Positions 18,101 through 19,372 of a stretch of 19,372 nt of DNA are shown piece by piece. Under the pieces are notes generated by a model. It saw only the letters and a program-made list of their open reading frames with translations, searched no databases and was not told where the DNA came from. Position numbers and translations under genes: made by a program. Origin of the DNA: CAZTZL01 sp964537715 (GTDB taxonomy: Bacteria; Zhuqueibacterota; QNDG01; DSAB01); NCBI GenBank assembly GCA_964537715.1, contig CAZIAH010000081.1, positions 1 through 19,372 of the forward strand. The letters are read 5' to 3'. Position 1 is the stretch's first letter. Each line of letters starts with the position of its first letter.

Positions 18101-19372
18101 TTCGTACTTATGATCTCTTTGGTCTCCACAATTTTTTTCACAAGGTTATGTTCGATATGAAATCTTTCATCAGACGTTTTGGTCTTGATGGAGTGGTATT
18201 CCTTTTTAATTAATTTCACAGTTACGGGAACACCGGATAAAGCTTTGCCTTCGGGAGAGACAACGATAATGGATGCATCAATGGTATCCTTCTTTGCCAC
18301 AATCCAATCCGAAAGTTGAATGCCAACCAGTTGATTGTTGGGAAGCATTGTGATGTGCTTCTGCGCAGAAATCGTCTGCTTTGAAACGTCCTCCACTTCC
18401 ACATCGCAGAGGTAGGTCATGGGATAGGGAACATCGTTTTGGTTGATTTTTATCGTTTTGGTTGCTTTTCCTTCATTATTCAAAGAAATGGTTTCACTGT
18501 GGTATCTACCCATGAGAGAAACCTTTTGGTCTTCCAGATAGGGTGGAACCCAGAAGGAGAAACCTTCCCAGTTTTTCGGATGAAAATGGGTTTTTCGACG
18601 GGTAATGTTCAAAGAAGATTTTACTTCGGACATGGGTGCACCGAAATAGTATTTCCCCTCCCAGGAGATTTGGATGGGCTCGTTCGGGAGGGCAATTTTT
18701 TTGTCGATATCCATCTTGACTTCGAATTCAGGCACCCTGAATTCAGCCAGTCTGAAGTTACCGTAAAATCTTAATCCTTGATGCGGCGTTTCGGCAATCA
18801 CACTGTAATTTCCCAGGTACTGCCCTTCCTTTGTGGGAATGTCGAAGTGAAATGTGCCGAAGCGGTCCACACGAACTTTATCGATGGTTTTCTCGGCACC
18901 GTGAGGGTCACGAAGCTTGATGGTATACTCCATTCCTTCTCCAGTGAAGAGCCTGCCATAAAGAAGATATCGGGAGATCCCTTGCATCTTTACTGTATCG
19001 CCTGGCCTGTAGATGTTCTGATCCGAAAAAATAGTGCCTCTGGAAAGCGGTCGTTCGGCTTCCCAATCGGACAAGATACCAAACTGCCAGATGGAAGGAT
19101 TGCCCCCTCTCTCTGTTTGAAGAAATGTCCAGTCATTCCCTTTTTCGGCAACGATGAGAAGTCGCGGCGGATCGGCAAAACCAAATCTTTCTTGGTCGTA
19201 AAGGATGTCATCGGGATCGGCTTCGGGAGGATAGAGTTCGTTGATGATTTTATTTCTAATTCTCCTCTGCGTGCATTGGGCAGTCTCTTCGGCTGAGAGC
19301 GTTAAGAGTCCATCCGCATCGGTGCTGCCTTCAAAGCAGGGATTGATTTTTCCAATGTGCGTATCGGTAATG
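15139..19372 (-). CDS. yfhM: Bacterial alpha-2-macroglobulin (N-terminus outside the window)
   Basis: The frame is open from the right window edge through 1,410 codons to the TAA at 15139-15141. The TTG at 19074 is internal and not a start, because in-frame family sequence continues upstream (RLLIVAEKGNDWTFL, then GGNPSIWQFGI). Visible parts: an MG2-like motif (SDQNIYRPGDTVKMQG); further macroglobulin domains; a likely bait region (about 17290-17445); the post-bait block LPDNLTTWKIMVVAVGQKH; the thioester CLEQ at 16624-16635 in YPYGCLEQTSSRLL; a helical thioester domain (NGRWRNTYENAKAIDAL); and a C-terminal domain ending MYEPEQFGTCAEGFVSVSE. The family traps proteases after bait cleavage by covalent attachment through the thioester. 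In bacteria it usually sits in the periplasm as a lipoprotein, but the lipobox would lie outside this window. It is 7 nt ahead of pbpC, its usual partner. Confidence 0.95.
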   Translation of the reverse strand, partial: ITDTHIGKINPCFEGSTDADGLLTLSAEETAQCTQRRIRNKIINELYPPEADPDDILYDQERFGFADPPRLLIVAEKGNDWTFLQTERGGNPSIWQFGILSDWEAERPLSRGTIFSDQNIYRPGDTVKMQGISRYLLYGRLFTGEGMEYTIKLRDPHGAEKTIDKVRVDRFGTFHFDIPTKEGQYLGNYSVIAETPHQGLRFYGNFRLAEFRVPEFEVKMDIDKKIALPNEPIQISWEGKYYFGAPMSEVKSSLNITRRKTHFHPKNWEGFSFWVPPYLEDQKVSLMGRYHSETISLNNEGKATKTIKINQNDVPYPMTYLCDVEVEDVSKQTISAQKHITMLPNNQLVGIQLSDWIVAKKDTIDASIIVVSPEGKALSGVPVTVKLIKKEYHSIKTKTSDERFHIEHNLVKKIVETKEIISTNQPVKTIFIPQEAGSFIIWAELKKKPKSGTAAATSIWVAGEDYVPWEDRGEDKLEIIMDKKEYEVGDEAVAFIQSPYPEAELFLTVCREKVFLKETNKIKGSAYTYRFRVTEEMLPNAYLGAVLFRLGKPIVPVEEEVGKHMERIGFAPFKVSLSSKYLDVQIEPDREMARPAEELDVNIQITRSDKQGHPSELTVMVVDEAVLSLTGYTPPDLVKVVYEQRGLSARINDNRPFIITEEELLQKGTGYGGGILEGMAGPRIRKEFLKLAYYNPNLLTDETGRAKFHFKLPDNLTTWKIMVVAVGQKHLFGYGEEKLVVSQPFILRPVQPRFARIGDQFLAGVAVTNLTEAAGQVSVKTKIQGESITLDNSKSELPSIMINPGQSKTLLFPFQTKSVGKSTMQFTASFSGTYNSQAISESDALQTSLEIQDLSATETVVAVGETEEQLTQKIKIDDTIRKDTGGLNILLSSTALTDIGEGAKYLVNYPYGCLEQTSSRLLALIQLKYLSDKYNFSLQAVKPVDLVIQANLKKVLLMQHNNGGFKFWPTSDEADCFLSPYVAYLFKRCRELGYKIDDEVTKRLLEFLDNSLRNPCYPFITWKGLAEYRINILMGMHHLGRKDETYFEEYFNKRNELSYGAQIQLAYLLFHSSQWKPEAQQMLEEIKNGMFVTAQTAHFESPRDLPPSWLFMYSPIITTSDAIKLFLIIEPESPFIVKFARYILNARKNGRWRNTYENAKAIDALVEISLKREATPPDFTAKILIAGRETLKHMFKGHQYKPKEKFIPIDELPDGLSDIKIMKKGAGTLYYTLSYAYRLKGPQTARKEGFSIKRIVKNQNTGKTISQYEENPPEVLKIQAGDVLEIELEYNIPQTGYHLIIDDPIPAGLEAIDVSLKTTSTRYRTRRQSRVNRGHDSALGYWGNPINHTELRDDRVVLFADAVRPGIYKYTYMIRATTSGTFFWPATNISLMYEPEQFGTCAEGFVSVSE

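Noticed and set aside
19072..19074. TTG at 19074 as the macroglobulin start
   Set aside because: The frame stays open to the window edge with recognisable family sequence upstream, so the TTG is an internal leucine.
1..19372. CRISPR arrays, tRNA or rRNA genes, insertion-sequence transposases
   Set aside because: No regularly spaced repeats, cloverleaf-like sequence or transposase reading frames were seen on either strand.

Overview
The window (19,372 bases) reads as a piece of a Gram-negative genome from the Fibrobacteres-Chlorobi-Bacteroidetes (FCB) side of the tree, possibly one of the uncultured lineages near Marinimicrobia, KSB1, Calditrichota or Cloacimonadota. The main reason is that three secreted proteins end in a type IX secretion (T9SS) type-A sorting domain (YPNPFN or YPNPCN, then an ILGQ/LLGR-VRTL block, W-D-G and SG-Y). 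A periplasmic PBP1C/alpha-2-macroglobulin pair also implies an outer membrane. The phylum is inference. No rRNA, tRNA, CRISPR array or transposase gene was seen.

Every gene lies on the minus strand, so the text below follows transcription from right to left. (1) 19372-8721: four tightly packed genes. They are a bacterial alpha-2-macroglobulin (N-terminus outside the window, thioester CLEQ intact), penicillin-binding protein 1C (pbpC), a double-GNAT acetyltransferase, and a large secreted multidomain protein with a LamG-like domain, a putative glycoside hydrolase barrel and a T9SS tail. Gaps are 7, 6 and 21 nt, so co-transcription is likely. (2) 8720-8101: about 620 bases without an intact gene. 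It holds the remnant of an ECF sigma factor (start and region 4 kept, region 2 lost, frame changed), a weak AT-rich hairpin, a 13-bp direct repeat on both sides of the remnant, and a short REP-like palindrome. (3) 8100-1: two tandem S8 (subtilisin-like) secreted proteases of about 1,363 residues each, 51 nt apart. The second is cut by the left window edge. Both have intact Asp/His/Ser triads, an inhibitor-like prodomain, long beta-rich regions and T9SS tails.

Biologically, the right half looks like envelope defence and repair: a thioester macroglobulin that traps foreign proteases, paired with the PBP1C peptidoglycan synthase as in many Gram-negatives. The left half encodes extracellular degradative enzymes exported by T9SS; no T9SS machinery genes are in the window.

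The most notable structure is the tandem protease pair. The N-terminal (protease) and C-terminal parts are near-identical, whereas a homologous central segment of about 400 residues has diverged strongly. This points to localized diversification, or to homogenization of the flanks. I found no clearly new multi-gene system.
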